Part shown: positions 1-8,643 of the stretch, in pieces
How positions within the stretch are numbered: the first letter of the stretch is position 1
How the letters are laid out: each line of letters starts with the position of its first letter
Source of the DNA: Lysinibacillus sp. KCTC 33748
GTDB lineage: Bacteria > Bacillota > Bacilli > Bacillales_A > Planococcaceae
Assembly (NCBI RefSeq): GCF_002237755.1
Contig: NZ_MWSJ01000020.1
Location: 1-64,000 of the forward strand
Reading direction: 5' to 3'
Length of the DNA: 64,000 bases
Translations under genes and position numbers: made by a program
Notes under the pieces: generated by a model
What the model saw: the letters and a program-made list of their open reading frames with translations, nothing else
What the model was told of the DNA's origin: nothing
Database searches by the model: none

Positions 1-8
1 TCAAGGGT

Positions 9-252
9 TTCAAGATACGAGTAGTTCGAGGAAGCGATGGAGAGAGGAAAGGAGCGTACTCAAGTACGTGACTGACTGAACGACTGAAGCTGATGAAGAA
101 ATGCGATGTATATTGAAAGCCGAAGAGAGCTTCAAGACACAAGTAGTACAAGGAAGCAAACGAGTGAATGAGGGAGCGTACCTCTGTACGTGACCGATTG
201 AACGAGAGAAGCTGACGCAGTAATACGCCGTGTATTGGAGGTCGACAATAGT
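9..252 (+). repeat. Two tandem imperfect 122-bp repeats in the rRNA spacer
   Basis: Positions 9-130 and 131-252 align along their whole length with a constant offset of 122 bp. Both start TTCAAGA, share GGAGCGTAC followed by a matching GTACGTGAC, then TGAACGA and GAAGCTGA. The GTAC blocks can form short local hairpins. The array ends where the 5S gene begins, so it is most likely the 23S-5S spacer of an rRNA operon whose larger genes lie before the window. That placement is inferred; no 23S sequence is visible. Confidence 0.7.
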
Positions 253-366
253 CTAGTGATGATGGCAAAGAGGTCACACCCGTTCCCATACCGAACACGG
301 AAGTTAAGCTCTTTAGCGCCGATGGTAGTTGGGGGCTTCCCCCTGTGAGAGTAGGACGTCGCTAGG
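250..366 (+). rRNA. rrf: 5S ribosomal RNA
   Basis: The segment has the typical Firmicute 5S core: GTCTAGTGATGATGGC at the start, CACACCCGTTCCCATACCGA, GAAGTTAAGCTC, and GTAGGACGTCGCTAGGC at the end, pairing with the 5' end. The length of about 116 nt is normal. It lies directly before a tRNA cluster, as in many Bacillales rRNA operons. The exact ends may be off by a few bases. Confidence 0.95.
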
Positions 367-377
367 CATTATACCCA

Positions 378-453
378 GGAGGATTAGCTCAGCTGGGAGA
401 GCACCTGCCTTACAAGCAGGGGGTCGGCGGTTCGAGCCCGTCATCCTCCACCA
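378..453 (+). tRNA. tRNA-Val (anticodon TAC)
   Basis: A full cloverleaf starts with GGAGGATTAGCTC and carries the anticodon TAC in the arm CCTGCCTTACAAGCAGG. It has a GGTTCGAGCC T-arm and encodes CCA at its 3' end. First tRNA of the cluster behind 5S. Confidence 0.95.
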
Positions 454-477
454 TTTTTTAATCAAGCACTCTATTAT

Positions 478-552
<75 letters not shown>

Positions 553-556
553 AAAT

Positions 557-632
557 GGTCCCGTGGTGTAGCGGTTAACATGCCTGCCTGTCACGCAGGA
601 GATCGCCGGTTCGATCCCGGTCGGGACCGCCA
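557..632 (+). tRNA. tRNA-Asp (GTC)
   Basis: Cloverleaf starting GGTCCCGTGGTGTAGCGG with anticodon GTC in CCTGCCTGTCACGCAGG and encoded CCA. Confidence 0.95.
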
Positions 633-644
633 TTTTTTTTTTTT

Positions 645-717
<73 letters not shown>

Positions 718-726
718 TCATCCCTT

Positions 727-810
727 GGAGGGGTAGCGAAGTGGCTAAACGCGGCGGACTGTAAATCCGCTCCTTAGGGTTCGGCGGTTCGAATCCGTCC
801 CCCTCCACCA
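727..810 (+). tRNA. tRNA-Tyr (GTA)
   Basis: Class II tRNA with a long variable arm, starting GGAGGGGTAGCGAAG, anticodon GTA in GCGGACTGTAAATCCGC, CCA encoded. Confidence 0.95.
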
Positions 811-815
811 TTTTT

Positions 816-889
816 AGGGGCATAGTTCAACGGTAGAATAGAGGTCTCCAAAACCTTTGGTGTGGGTTCGATTCCTACTGCCCCTGCCA
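816..889 (+). tRNA. tRNA-Trp (CCA)
   Basis: Cloverleaf starting AGGGGCATAGTTCAACGG with anticodon CCA in GAGGTCTCCAAAACCTT. Discriminator G and encoded CCA. Confidence 0.95.
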
Positions 890-935
890 GGTTTCTAGGT
901 ACTCGTTATCAAACACTGCTGTGATTATATATAGT

Positions 936-1012
936 GGCGATTGTGGCGAAGTGGTTAACGCACCGGATTGTGGTTCCGGCATTCGTGGGTTCGATTCCCA
1001 TCAGTCGCCCCA
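936..1012 (+). tRNA. tRNA-His (GTG)
   Basis: Cloverleaf starting GGCGATTGTGGCGAAG, with the extra G at -1 that pairs with C73 as expected for histidine. Anticodon GTG lies in CCGGATTGTGGTTCCGG. CCA is encoded. It is set off from its neighbour by a 46-base gap, longer than most in this cluster. Confidence 0.95.
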
Positions 1013-1022
1013 TTTTAATAAT

Positions 1023-1097
1023 TGGGGTATAGCCAAGCGGTAAGGCAACGGATTTTGATTCCGTCATGCCTAGGTTCGAATCCTAGTACCCCAGCCA
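1023..1097 (+). tRNA. tRNA-Gln (TTG)
   Basis: Cloverleaf starting TGGGGTATAGCCAAGCGG, anticodon TTG in ACGGATTTTGATTCCGT, discriminator G, CCA encoded. Confidence 0.95.
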
Positions 1098-1112
1098 TTC
1101 ATTTTTTAATAG

Positions 1113-1185
1113 GAGCCATTAGCTCAGTTGGTAGAGCATCTGACTTTTAATCAGAGGGTCGAAGGTTCGAGTCCTTCATGGCTCA
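1113..1185 (+). tRNA. tRNA-Lys (TTT)
   Basis: Cloverleaf starting GAGCCATTAGCTCAG, anticodon TTT in CTGACTTTTAATCAG. The acceptor closes GGCTC plus A and is followed by TCA, so CCA is not encoded. Confidence 0.94.
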
Positions 1186-1200
1186 TCAGTTTTTATAAAT

Positions 1201-1277
<77 letters not shown>

Positions 1278-1295
1278 AATAAAGCCTAATAGTAT

Positions 1296-1372
1296 CGGAA
1301 TGTAGCTCAGCTTGGTAGAGCACTTGGTTTGGGACCAAGGGGTCGTAGGTTCGAATCCTGTCATTCCGACCA
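1296..1372 (+). tRNA. tRNA-Pro (TGG)
   Basis: Cloverleaf starting CGGAATGTAGCTCAGC, anticodon TGG in CTTGGTTTGGGACCAAG, CCA encoded. Confidence 0.95.
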
Positions 1373-1385
1373 TCTTTCCTAACAT

Positions 1386-1461
1386 GGGGCCTTAGCTCAG
1401 CTGGGAGAGCGCCTGCCTTGCACGCAGGAGGTCAGCGGTTCGATCCCGCTAGGCTCCACCA
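1386..1461 (+). tRNA. tRNA-Ala (TGC)
   Basis: Cloverleaf starting GGGGCCTTAGCTCAGC, anticodon TGC in CCTGCCTTGCACGCAGG, CCA encoded. Confidence 0.95.
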
Positions 1462-1473
1462 TTTATATATTAC

Positions 1474-1566
1474 GGAGGTATACCCAAGTCTGGCTGAAGG
1501 GATCGGTCTTGAAAACCGACAGGCGGGTAACACCGCGCGGGGGTTCGAATCCCTCTACCTCCTCCA
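1474..1566 (+). tRNA. tRNA-Ser (TGA)
   Basis: Class II tRNA of 93 nt with a long variable arm, starting GGAGGTATACCCAAG, anticodon TGA in TCGGTCTTGAAAACCGA. It encodes CCA after an unusual T discriminator; serine tRNAs usually have G73. Confidence 0.92.
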
Positions 1567-1576
1567 TATTTTTTCC

Positions 1577-1652
1577 GGGTCAGTAGCTCAGTTGGTAGAG
1601 CATTAGATTGAAGCTCTAAGTGTCGGCGGTTCGATTCCGTCCTGACCCACCA
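1577..1652 (+). tRNA. tRNA-Phe (GAA)
   Basis: Cloverleaf starting GGGTCAGTAGCTCAG, anticodon GAA in TTAGATTGAAGCTCTAA, CCA encoded. Confidence 0.94.
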
Positions 1653-1655
1653 TCT

Positions 1656-1729
1656 GCGGGTGTAGTTTAATGGTAAAACCTCAGCCTTCCAAGCTGATGT
1701 CGTGAGTTCGATTCTCATCACCCGCTCCA
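1656..1729 (+). tRNA. tRNA-Gly (TCC)
   Basis: Cloverleaf starting GCGGGTGTAGTTTAATGG, anticodon TCC in TCAGCCTTCCAAGCTGA, CCA encoded. Only three bases separate it from tRNA-Phe. Confidence 0.95.
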
Positions 1730-1736
1730 AAATAAT

Positions 1737-1813
<77 letters not shown>

Positions 1814-1817
1814 TTAT

Positions 1818-1894
1818 TCCGAAGTAGCTCAGTTGGTAGTAGCACCTGACTGTTAATCAGGTTGTCGCAGGTTCGAGTCCTGCCTTCGGAGCCA
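1818..1894 (+). tRNA. tRNA-Asn (GTT)
   Basis: Cloverleaf starting TCCGAAGTAGCTCAG, anticodon GTT in CCTGACTGTTAATCAGG, discriminator G, CCA encoded. One extra base sits in the D-loop (GGTAGTAGCA). Confidence 0.94.
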
Positions 1895-1895
1895 C

Positions 1896-1967
1896 GGCCC
1901 CTTGGTCAAGTGGTTAAGACACCGCCCTTTCACGGCGGTAACACGGGTTCGAATCCCGTAGGGGTCA
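1896..1967 (+). tRNA. tRNA-Glu (TTC)
   Basis: Cloverleaf starting GGCCCCTTGGTCAAGTGG, anticodon TTC in ACCGCCCTTTCACGGCGGT. The acceptor closes GGGGTC plus A and is followed by TCA, so CCA is not encoded. Last tRNA of the cluster. Confidence 0.94.
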
Positions 1968-1970
1968 TCA

Positions 1971-2005
1971 AGCATGTTGCACATTCGTGTAACATGCTTT
2001 TTTTT
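1971..2005 (+). terminator. Terminator of the rRNA-tRNA cluster
   Basis: AGCATGTT pairs with AACATGCT around a short loop, followed by eight T residues. It closes the 5S-tRNA transcript four bases after tRNA-Glu. Confidence 0.92.
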
Positions 2006-2364
2006 ATGCCAATTAAAAGCTAAAAAGGATCACCCTTTGTGTTAAGGAAGTTTTATTTCTAATGGCCGTGTAATAACGTCTATTCCTAAGTATTGCGAAG
2101 GGCTTAATCATGATAAACAAAATCGGTTTTGCAACTGAAGATATCTCTTGTATAACCAATTTCTACATACAAAAAGGTATAATCCCCCGAAATTCTCATA
2201 ATAGCACTTGAAGCGAAGATGTCTATCTCTTCCCTAATCCCAAAAATGATAAGAAATATTGAACAAAGTATTTCATATATAAAATATGTATGTTTTTTTG
2301 CAGATTTTTTCGTGGTGATAATAGTTCCATTCCTCTAATATGAGGGTAGATGGAGGAGTTCGAT
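2006..2364. other. Intergenic region before the NO synthase gene
   Basis: No gene is visible on either strand in this AT-rich stretch. A weak promoter candidate (TTGAAC at 2259, TAAAAT at 2280) precedes the NO synthase, but its spacer is only 15 bp, so the call is tentative. Confidence 0.4.
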
Positions 2365-3411
2365 ATGAATTTACATGAAGTACAACGATTTTTAGAACTT
2401 TATCAAGTAGAGCAAAACGAGTCAAAAATATGGCTAGAAAATAAATTACAATGTATTAAAACAGCTGGAGAATATATACCGACAACGGAAGAACTAATCT
2501 TTGGTGCACGAGTGGCGTGGCGTAATAGTAATAAGTGTATTGGTCGATTGTTTTGGCAATCGCTACATGTTGTTGATGCCCGTGATCTTTCACATGAAGA
2601 GGATATCTTCAACGCTTTGCTTAAACATATTCAATACGCAACAAATGATGGGAAAATTCGTCCGACAATAACGATTTTTGCACCAGGACGAGTTCGTATA
2701 TGGAATCATCAGCTAATCCGCTATGCAGGCTATGAAACGGAATATGGAATCGTTGGTGATCCGCATTCCGTTGCGTTTACGAAAGTATGTGAATCACTTG
2801 GCTGGCAAGGTGAGAGAACAGCATTTGATGTGCTACCGCTTGTCGTACAGGTGGATGATAGAGAGCCACAAGTGTTTATAATCCCTGACGAATATGTGCT
2901 AGAGGTACCGATTCGCCATCCAGAATCTTCTCAAGTAGAAAAGCTAGGATTGAAATGGTATGCAGTGCCGATTATTTCGAGCATGCGCTTCCAAATGGCA
3001 GGTATCGACTTTGAGGCAGCTCCATTCAATGGTTGGTATATGGGTACAGAAATCGGGGCACGTAATTTAGCAGATCATGAGCGCTATAATATGCTACCCG
3101 CTATAGCAGAAATTTTTAACCTTGATACAGCTAAACAGGCATCTCTATGGCGTGACCGAGCATTAGTTGAGCTGAATATGGCCGTTCTACATTCTTTTAA
3201 AGAAGATGGGGTGAGCATTGTAGATCATCATACAGCTGCACAACAATTTAAATTGTTTGAGGAAGCAGAAGCAGCAGCAAATCGTGAGGTTACAGGCAAT
3301 TGGACATGGTTGATTCCACCTCTTTCGCCAGCTACAACTCATATTTATCACAAGCCTTATGTTAATGTTTACAATACACCGAACTATTTTTATCAGAAAC
3401 CACCTTATTAA
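2365..3411 (+). CDS. nos: Bacterial nitric oxide synthase oxygenase
   Basis: This 348-residue protein makes nitric oxide from L-arginine. It is a bare oxygenase domain: there is no fused flavoprotein reductase, as is usual in Bacillales, where a cellular reductase supplies electrons. The heme-thiolate cysteine is C58 in WRNSNKCIGR, and the arginine-binding glutamate is E229 in GWYMGTEIG. An ATG at 2350 is in frame, but the Shine-Dalgarno sequence GGAGGAG (2352-2358) lies inside those first codons and is 6 nt from the ATG at 2365, so 2365 is chosen. The gene stands alone between the tRNA cluster and a convergent transporter. In this family NO is linked to oxidative-stress protection; nothing in the sequence shows regulation. 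Confidence 0.95.
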   Translation: MNLHEVQRFLELYQVEQNESKIWLENKLQCIKTAGEYIPTTEELIFGARVAWRNSNKCIGRLFWQSLHVVDARDLSHEEDIFNALLKHIQYATNDGKIRPTITIFAPGRVRIWNHQLIRYAGYETEYGIVGDPHSVAFTKVCESLGWQGERTAFDVLPLVVQVDDREPQVFIIPDEYVLEVPIRHPESSQVEKLGLKWYAVPIISSMRFQMAGIDFEAAPFNGWYMGTEIGARNLADHERYNMLPAIAEIFNLDTAKQASLWRDRALVELNMAVLHSFKEDGVSIVDHHTAAQQFKLFEEAEAAANREVTGNWTWLIPPLSPATTHIYHKPYVNVYNTPNYFYQKPPY

Positions 3412-3434
3412 TAGAAAAAGGCAGCTCACGTTAA

Positions 3435-3489
3435 CTTATTTCAGCGGGTGTCCAAACACCCGCTGAAATAAGATCATGCGCTACCTTTT
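3435..3489 (+). terminator. 17-bp perfect hairpin between convergent genes
   Basis: CTTATTTCAGCGGGTGT (3435-3451) pairs perfectly with 3456-3472 around CCAA. A T-run at 3484-3489 lies 11 bases after the stem on the + strand. It probably stops nos transcription and perhaps the convergent MFS gene. The arm closely resembles the hairpin at 31693-31728, so it may be a dispersed palindromic element used as a terminator. Confidence 0.65.
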
Positions 3490-4698
3490 TTAATTTACAT
3501 ATTCATTTTTAGAAGCTCTAAATGAACATAAGAAGAGTATGAATGCTACGACAACAAATAACCAACCAGTAATATCCCAGCCACCGAATATATCATGTAA
3601 ATAACCGAATAAGATTGGGCCGATTGCAGCTAATAAATACCCCAATGATTGTGCAAAACCTGATAAATCAGCTGCCTCAAAAGCGGTACGGGTACGTAAT
3701 GTAAAGAACATCATCGCTAATGAGAATGAAGCTCCTCCGGCTAAGCCTAGTAGTACCATCCAAAGTATAGCGAGGTTTGTCCATTCCATTACTAGTCCGA
3801 TAAAACCAATTAAGTAAAATGCCGTAAACATGAATACGAGAGGTCGCTGAGATGTCATTTTACTAGCGATAATAGGCACAGCTAAGGCCATTGGTACTTG
3901 TGAAAATTGCATGATGGAAAACATCCATCCTGCACGATCTGCAGCTAATCCTTGTGCTATATATATTTCAGGAATCCAAGCAGCGGTTGTATAGAATAAT
4001 AACGACTGAAATCCCATAGCTCCCGCTACTGCCCAAGTTACAGGTGATTTCCATAAAGGTGTACGTTCTTTCGTAGTTTTAACATTAGGCTCCGGCTTAT
4101 TAAATTTCAACTGTGGAATCCAAATTAAAATGGTTAACACCACGAGAACAAGTGCGACTGCCAGTGCACCTTGCCAGCCAATTGATGAATGGGCAACAGG
4201 ATAGCTAATGCCAGCGCCGAGCCCAGCTGTCAAATTCATCGACATTGTGAAAAAGGCCATAAGTAAACCTACGTGATAAGGAAACTTCAATTTAAGTAAT
4301 CCTGGAATAAGTACGTTACCGAATGAAATGGCAATACCAATTAGCGCAGTGCCAAATACGAGCAAACTAGTTGTACCGAGGGAGCGCAGTACAATCCCTA
4401 ATGCCAAAAGAATAGTCGATAAAAATAATGTTAGTTCTAGCCCGATTTTACGTGCGACAATTGGTACGAAAGGTGAGATAATTGCAAATGCTAGCAATGG
4501 GATTGTTGTTAGAAAGCCCGCTAATGCATAGGATATGCCGAGGTCTTCTCGGATAAAGGAAATAATAGGTCCAACAACTGTTAGCGGCATCCGTAATGTC
4601 GAGGCAATACAAATTACGCCGATCACTAGTAATAGGGTTGTACCTTTCCAGTTAATTTTCCTGCTAGGATAAGTATCGGTATGTTCATGAGTAGTCAA
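3490..4698 (-). CDS. MFS transporter, CynX/NimT family
   Basis: A 402-residue membrane protein with about 12 hydrophobic segments, related to the CynX/NimT (cyanate/2-nitroimidazole) branch of the major facilitator superfamily. Features are TLRMPLTVVGPIISFIRED after the first helix, a charged loop between the two six-helix halves, and an ARKIG loop after the second helix. The substrate cannot be told. A longer reading frame opens at 4752, but a TTG at 4698 is preceded by AGGGGGGAT at 7 nt, so the short form (TTHEHTD...) is preferred. The gene is monocistronic, convergent with nos and divergent from the lysine riboswitch. Confidence 0.85.
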   Translation of the reverse strand: MTTHEHTDTYPSRKINWKGTTLLLVIGVICIASTLRMPLTVVGPIISFIREDLGISYALAGFLTTIPLLAFAIISPFVPIVARKIGLELTLFLSTILLALGIVLRSLGTTSLLVFGTALIGIAISFGNVLIPGLLKLKFPYHVGLLMAFFTMSMNLTAGLGAGISYPVAHSSIGWQGALAVALVLVVLTILIWIPQLKFNKPEPNVKTTKERTPLWKSPVTWAVAGAMGFQSLLFYTTAAWIPEIYIAQGLAADRAGWMFSIMQFSQVPMALAVPIIASKMTSQRPLVFMFTAFYLIGFIGLVMEWTNLAILWMVLLGLAGGASFSLAMMFFTLRTRTAFEAADLSGFAQSLGYLLAAIGPILFGYLHDIFGGWDITGWLFVVVAFILFLCSFRASKNEYVN

Positions 4699-4869
4699 AT
4701 AAATCCCCCCTGTTAGAACAATTATGATTGAACCACTATACCACTTTATCACAATAATAAAAATAGTTGAAAATTCACAAAATATAGAATGTTACTTGAG
4801 TTATTGAAATGCCATATGTCATATGTTAGAATAATATTCATCATAAATTTAATAATATGCCTCATGTTT

Positions 4870-5102
4870 ATATTGAGGTAGAGGTCGCGGTATTTAAGAG
4901 TATGCTAATGGAAATGACAAGCATTTAAGATATTAGTTGAAAGGAAATACTGCCGAAGTGTGAGGGGACTTGAAAACCTCATGCTGGGGCTGTCTCCGAA
5001 AGGAACAGAACTGTCACGTTTGGACAACGTGTTGAGCTATCATTTTGAAAGAACAGAGGATTTACTTAGCCATCACTGCCGTTCATGTGATGGCATTTTT
5101 TT
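4870..5102 (+). promoter_or_regulatory. Lysine riboswitch (L box) with terminator
   Basis: The aptamer runs from about 4870 to 5045. It has the conserved L-box pieces GAGGTAGAGGTCGCG, AGTATGCTAATGG, TGCCGAAGTGTGAGGGG, GCTGGGGCTGTCTCCGAAAGG and AACTGTCACGTTTGGACAACG, then GAGCTATC. An intrinsic terminator follows: GCCATCAC (5069-5076) pairs with GTGATGGC (5087-5094) and is followed by seven Ts. The next gene is a lysine-type permease, so lysine binding should stop transcription of its own importer. Confidence 0.93.
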
Positions 5103-5130
5103 CGCCTCTTAAAAGGAAGGAAGTTAAATT

Positions 5131-6591
5131 GTGAGTGAAATTAAAGTCAATCAGCTCGGCCATAAAGCGCCAAAGTTGAAAAAAGAATTAAAAAGCCGTC
5201 ACATTACAATGATTTCATTAGGCGGTACAATCGGTACAGGATTGTTTTTAGCTAGTGGTGGTGCCATTGCACAAGCAGGTCCTGGCGGTGCACTTCTTGC
5301 TTATGCATTAATCGGTATCATGGTTTACTTTTTAATGACGAGCTTAGGTGAAATGGCAGCCTATATGCCATCATCGGGCTCATTTAGTACGTATGCTACA
5401 AAATTTGTGGATCCAGCTCTAGGCTTTGCACTTGGTTGGAACTATTGGTACAACTGGGCAATTACAATTGCGGCAGAAATTTCTGCTGTATCATTGATTA
5501 TGAAATATTGGTTCCCAGATAGCTCATCAGCACTTTGGACTGTTTTATTTATCGCTGTTGTATTATCGTTCAATCTATTATCGGTAAAAAGCTATGGTGA
5601 AAGTGAATATTGGTTTGCCATGATAAAGGTTGTAACTGTAATCATTTTTATTATCATCAGTTTCTTAATGATATTTGGTATTTTAGGAGGAAACGCTCCG
5701 GTAGGATTTACGAATTTCTTTATTAGTGATGGACCATTCCACGGTGGTTTCCTTGCTACATTTGGTATTTTCTTAGCTGCGGGATTCTCGTTCCAAGGAA
5801 CAGAATTACTTGGAATAACAGCAGGTGAAACAGATGATCCTGGTAAAAATATTCCGAAAGCTGTTAAGTCCGTTTTCTGGCGAATTCTTTTATTCTATAT
5901 TTTAGCGATCGGTGCAATTGGTCTGTTGATTCCGTTTACAGATGCACGTTTGCTATCTGAAGATATCGCTGTTTCACCATTTACACTGGTGTTCGATCGT
6001 TTAGGAATTGCCTTTGCCGCATCATTGATGAATGCTATCATTCTAACGGCAATGCTGTCAGCAGGGAATTCAGGGCTGTACGCATCTTCTCGTATGCTTT
6101 GGCAATTAGCGGTAGATGGACATGCACCTAAATTTTTCGCTAAACTAAGCCGTCGAGGTATTCCAATTTACGCATTACTGGCGACTTTAGCTGTCGGCTC
6201 CCTAGCATTTCTAGCTTCATTCTTTGGTGATGGTGTGGTCTATATGTGGCTTCTAAATGCCTCTGGGATGTCTGGCTTCATTGCTTGGCTAGGAATTGCA
6301 TTTAGCCATTACCGTTTCCGTCGAGCGTTCGACGTACAGGGATTAGATCCGAAATTGTTGCCGTATAAAGCGAAATTATTCCCATTCGGTCCGCTATTTG
6401 CCTTTACAGTTTGTATGATTGTTGTTATTGGACAAAACTACAATGCCTTTATGGGTGGTTCAGTAGATTGGTACGGAGTCCTTGTCTCGTATATCGGTAT
6501 TCCACTGTTCTTACTGTTATGGCTTGGCTATAAAATTAAGCATAAAACAAAAATGCTTCCGCTTGAGCAATGTGATTTAAAAGTAGATTAA
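5131..6591 (+). CDS. lysP: Lysine-specific permease (APC family)
   Basis: A 486-residue amino acid permease of the APC superfamily with about 12 membrane segments. The N-terminal motif GGTIGTGLFLASG is the substrate-binding unwound helix of amino acid permeases; SFQGTELLGITAGE and the SGLYASSRMLW segment match the LysP branch. It should import lysine with protons. The start is a GTG 10 nt after AAAGGAAGG. The upstream L-box riboswitch independently supports lysine as substrate. A strong terminator follows, so the gene is a single transcription unit. Confidence 0.93.
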   Translation: MSEIKVNQLGHKAPKLKKELKSRHITMISLGGTIGTGLFLASGGAIAQAGPGGALLAYALIGIMVYFLMTSLGEMAAYMPSSGSFSTYATKFVDPALGFALGWNYWYNWAITIAAEISAVSLIMKYWFPDSSSALWTVLFIAVVLSFNLLSVKSYGESEYWFAMIKVVTVIIFIIISFLMIFGILGGNAPVGFTNFFISDGPFHGGFLATFGIFLAAGFSFQGTELLGITAGETDDPGKNIPKAVKSVFWRILLFYILAIGAIGLLIPFTDARLLSEDIAVSPFTLVFDRLGIAFAASLMNAIILTAMLSAGNSGLYASSRMLWQLAVDGHAPKFFAKLSRRGIPIYALLATLAVGSLAFLASFFGDGVVYMWLLNASGMSGFIAWLGIAFSHYRFRRAFDVQGLDPKLLPYKAKLFPFGPLFAFTVCMIVVIGQNYNAFMGGSVDWYGVLVSYIGIPLFLLLWLGYKIKHKTKMLPLEQCDLKVD

Positions 6592-6601
6592 TAAATAATA
6601 A

Positions 6602-6646
6602 ACTGTCCTGTGAGCCGTAGAAAATGGCTTGCAGGGCAGTTTTTTT
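6602..6646 (+). terminator. lysP terminator
   Basis: ACTGTCCTGTGAGCC (6602-6616) pairs with GGCTTGCAGGGCAGT (6626-6640), then seven Ts. Confidence 0.92.
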
Positions 6647-6958
6647 AGTTGAAAAATGAATTTACAAGCTCAAACATATAATCTTGTCAGAGAAAAAACT
6701 GTCAGTGAAAAGTAAAATCCTTTAAGCCTCAAAAACTGCATCCCCATAATAGTGAACACTGATACGTTTTTATAGTTTTTCAGACCGTCCATCCATTTTT
6801 GGTACCCAACCTTAATATGGTAAACTGTTTTAGAAATGAATAACCACTAAATTTTGGTTATGGAATTTATTGAAACGTATACCACCTATCTTCATTCAAT
6901 AGAAATAACTGCACGTAAATCTTAATAGGTGAGGACAAATAATCAAAGGAGGGGGAAG
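6647..6958. other. Intergenic region, nothing recognised
   Basis: This AT-rich stretch between the lysP terminator and the next start holds no convincing reading frame, RNA or repeat. Confidence 0.4.
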
Positions 6959-7885
6959 ATGATAGACTATCCATTTTTACAAAACAGATTAAAAAAAGAA
7001 AAGATTAATACTTTTTTGATTAATAGTCACGGTAAAACGATATTTCGATACTATAAAAACAACAAACAACAACAGAAACTTCATAAAATTAATTCTTGTA
7101 CAAAGAGTATTCTTTCAATTTTATTTGGCATTGCAATAGATCATAAATATTTGGAATCTGTTCATATACCTATCCATTCTTTTTTTCCTGAACTATTCGA
7201 ACGGCAAGATGACAAACGTAAGTTGGATATGACAATATATCACCTTTTAACAATGACGGAAGGGTTAGATTTCCCGGAATTCGGAGAATGGAATTGTTTT
7301 GCTCCTATGGTATTTCATTCTGATATAGTAAAATTTATAGTGAATCGTCCAATGGTACATCCAGTGGGTGCGCATATGAATTATAACTCGGGTTGCTCCC
7401 ATATACTATCTGCTATATTGCAGCAAGTTACGAATATGAAAACAAAAGAATTTGCCAATCGTTATTTATTTCAACCATTAGGTATTCAAGAATATCAGTG
7501 GTACGAGGATAAGAAGAAAATTAGTAAAGGGGCAGATGGTCTTTTATTAAAGGCAGAAGATATGATGAAAGTAGGGCTCTTAGTTTTAAAGAAAGGCGTA
7601 TATAACGAGAAAAGGATAGTTTCAGAGGATTGGATTAACCATTCGATAAAGCCGAATTTGATGACTTATGAAAAAATCGGTTATTACGGGATGCATTGGT
7701 GGGTAAATAAACAGAATGAAACTAAAGCTTTTTCGGAAGATAATCAATATTTCTTTGCATTAGGCTTTGGGGGGCAATATATTTTTATTTGGCCAAAGGA
7801 AGAACTAGTTATTACTATCACAGGTGATTTGTATGAAACTAGTTTATTACCGCTTCAATTGATAAAGGATCACATCTTAAGATAA
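6959..7885 (+). CDS. Serine beta-lactamase-like hydrolase (class C type)
   Basis: A 308-residue protein of the beta-lactamase/penicillin-binding-protein-like family (AmpC fold). The SxxK catalytic motif is SCTK near residue 54 (SCTKSILSILFGIAID), the YxN motif is YNS near 142, and GFGGQY lies where the KTG/HxG box sits. No signal peptide is visible, so it is probably cytoplasmic, as in many esterase-like members. The in-frame GTG at 6929 is rejected: GGAGGGGG sits 3 nt upstream of the ATG at 6959. It stands directly ahead of a two-component system and ABC transporter, 60 bp away, but a shared role is not shown. Actual substrate unknown. Confidence 0.82.
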   Translation: MIDYPFLQNRLKKEKINTFLINSHGKTIFRYYKNNKQQQKLHKINSCTKSILSILFGIAIDHKYLESVHIPIHSFFPELFERQDDKRKLDMTIYHLLTMTEGLDFPEFGEWNCFAPMVFHSDIVKFIVNRPMVHPVGAHMNYNSGCSHILSAILQQVTNMKTKEFANRYLFQPLGIQEYQWYEDKKKISKGADGLLLKAEDMMKVGLLVLKKGVYNEKRIVSEDWINHSIKPNLMTYEKIGYYGMHWWVNKQNETKAFSEDNQYFFALGFGGQYIFIWPKEELVITITGDLYETSLLPLQLIKDHILR

Positions 7886-7945
7886 TCGTTATGATGAGGA
7901 GCCGTTAAAATGAAATTTTACATTTTAGAATAGAGGTGCATGGAA

Positions 7946-8638
7946 ATGCAAAAGCACATTTTACTAGTAGAAGATGATGAAGCCATTCGTGAAATGGTAG
8001 AAAGCTATTTAACGATGGAGGGATTCCTTGTCACCTCTGCAGTAAATGGAGAAGAAGCATTACAAAATTGTTTAAACAATCCCTTTGATTTAGTAATCTT
8101 GGATATTATGATACCGAAGCTTAATGGATTAGAAGTTTTAAAGATTATACGAGAGCAAGCATCACTTCCAATTATCATCATGTCAGCGAAGGATAGTGAT
8201 GTTGATAAAGCATTAGGATTAGGATTAGGGGCAGATGATTATATCGCTAAGCCGTTTTCGATGCTAGAATTTTCTGCACGTGTCAAAGCCGCAATTAGAA
8301 GAGCTACAAAATACTCCAGTCAAGTAGAGGATAAGGCAGATATAGTAGAGATAGACAACTTATCGATAGATCTTGTTAATTTTTCGGTTGAGAAGAATGG
8401 ACAAAATGTAAAGCTCACGTCAAAGGAATTTGCTATTTTAACGTTATTTGTGACAAATCGTAATCGAGTTTATACGAAGCAGCAAATTTATCAATTGATT
8501 TGGAATGATTCTTACTATGGAGATGAAAATATTATTAATGTACATATAAGAAGATTACGAGAAAAAATTGAAGACGATCCGTCCAACCCTAAGTATATTA
8601 AAACGCTTTGGGGGATCGGCTACAAATTTGAAGGGTAA
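7946..8638 (+). CDS. OmpR-family response regulator
   Basis: A 230-residue regulator: receiver domain (1-120) with acidic pocket VEDDE, phospho-acceptor D53 in LVILDIMIP, and lysine in AKPF; then a winged-helix DNA-binding domain (about 130-229) with GIGYKF at the end. GAGGTG at 7933 is 7-9 nt from the ATG at 7946 but only 1-3 nt from the ATG at 7940, so 7946 is preferred. The kinase starts 5 bp after its stop. Order regulator-kinase-ATPase-permease suggests control of the exporter downstream, as in bacitracin/lantibiotic resistance modules. Confidence 0.9.
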   Translation: MQKHILLVEDDEAIREMVESYLTMEGFLVTSAVNGEEALQNCLNNPFDLVILDIMIPKLNGLEVLKIIREQASLPIIIMSAKDSDVDKALGLGLGADDYIAKPFSMLEFSARVKAAIRRATKYSSQVEDKADIVEIDNLSIDLVNFSVEKNGQNVKLTSKEFAILTLFVTNRNRVYTKQQIYQLIWNDSYYGDENIINVHIRRLREKIEDDPSNPKYIKTLWGIGYKFEG

Positions 8639-8643
8639 ACATC

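Noticed and set aside
7901-7932. Seven-codon frame with ribosome binding site before the response regulator
   Set aside because: Too short to support as a gene; no attenuator structure beside it.
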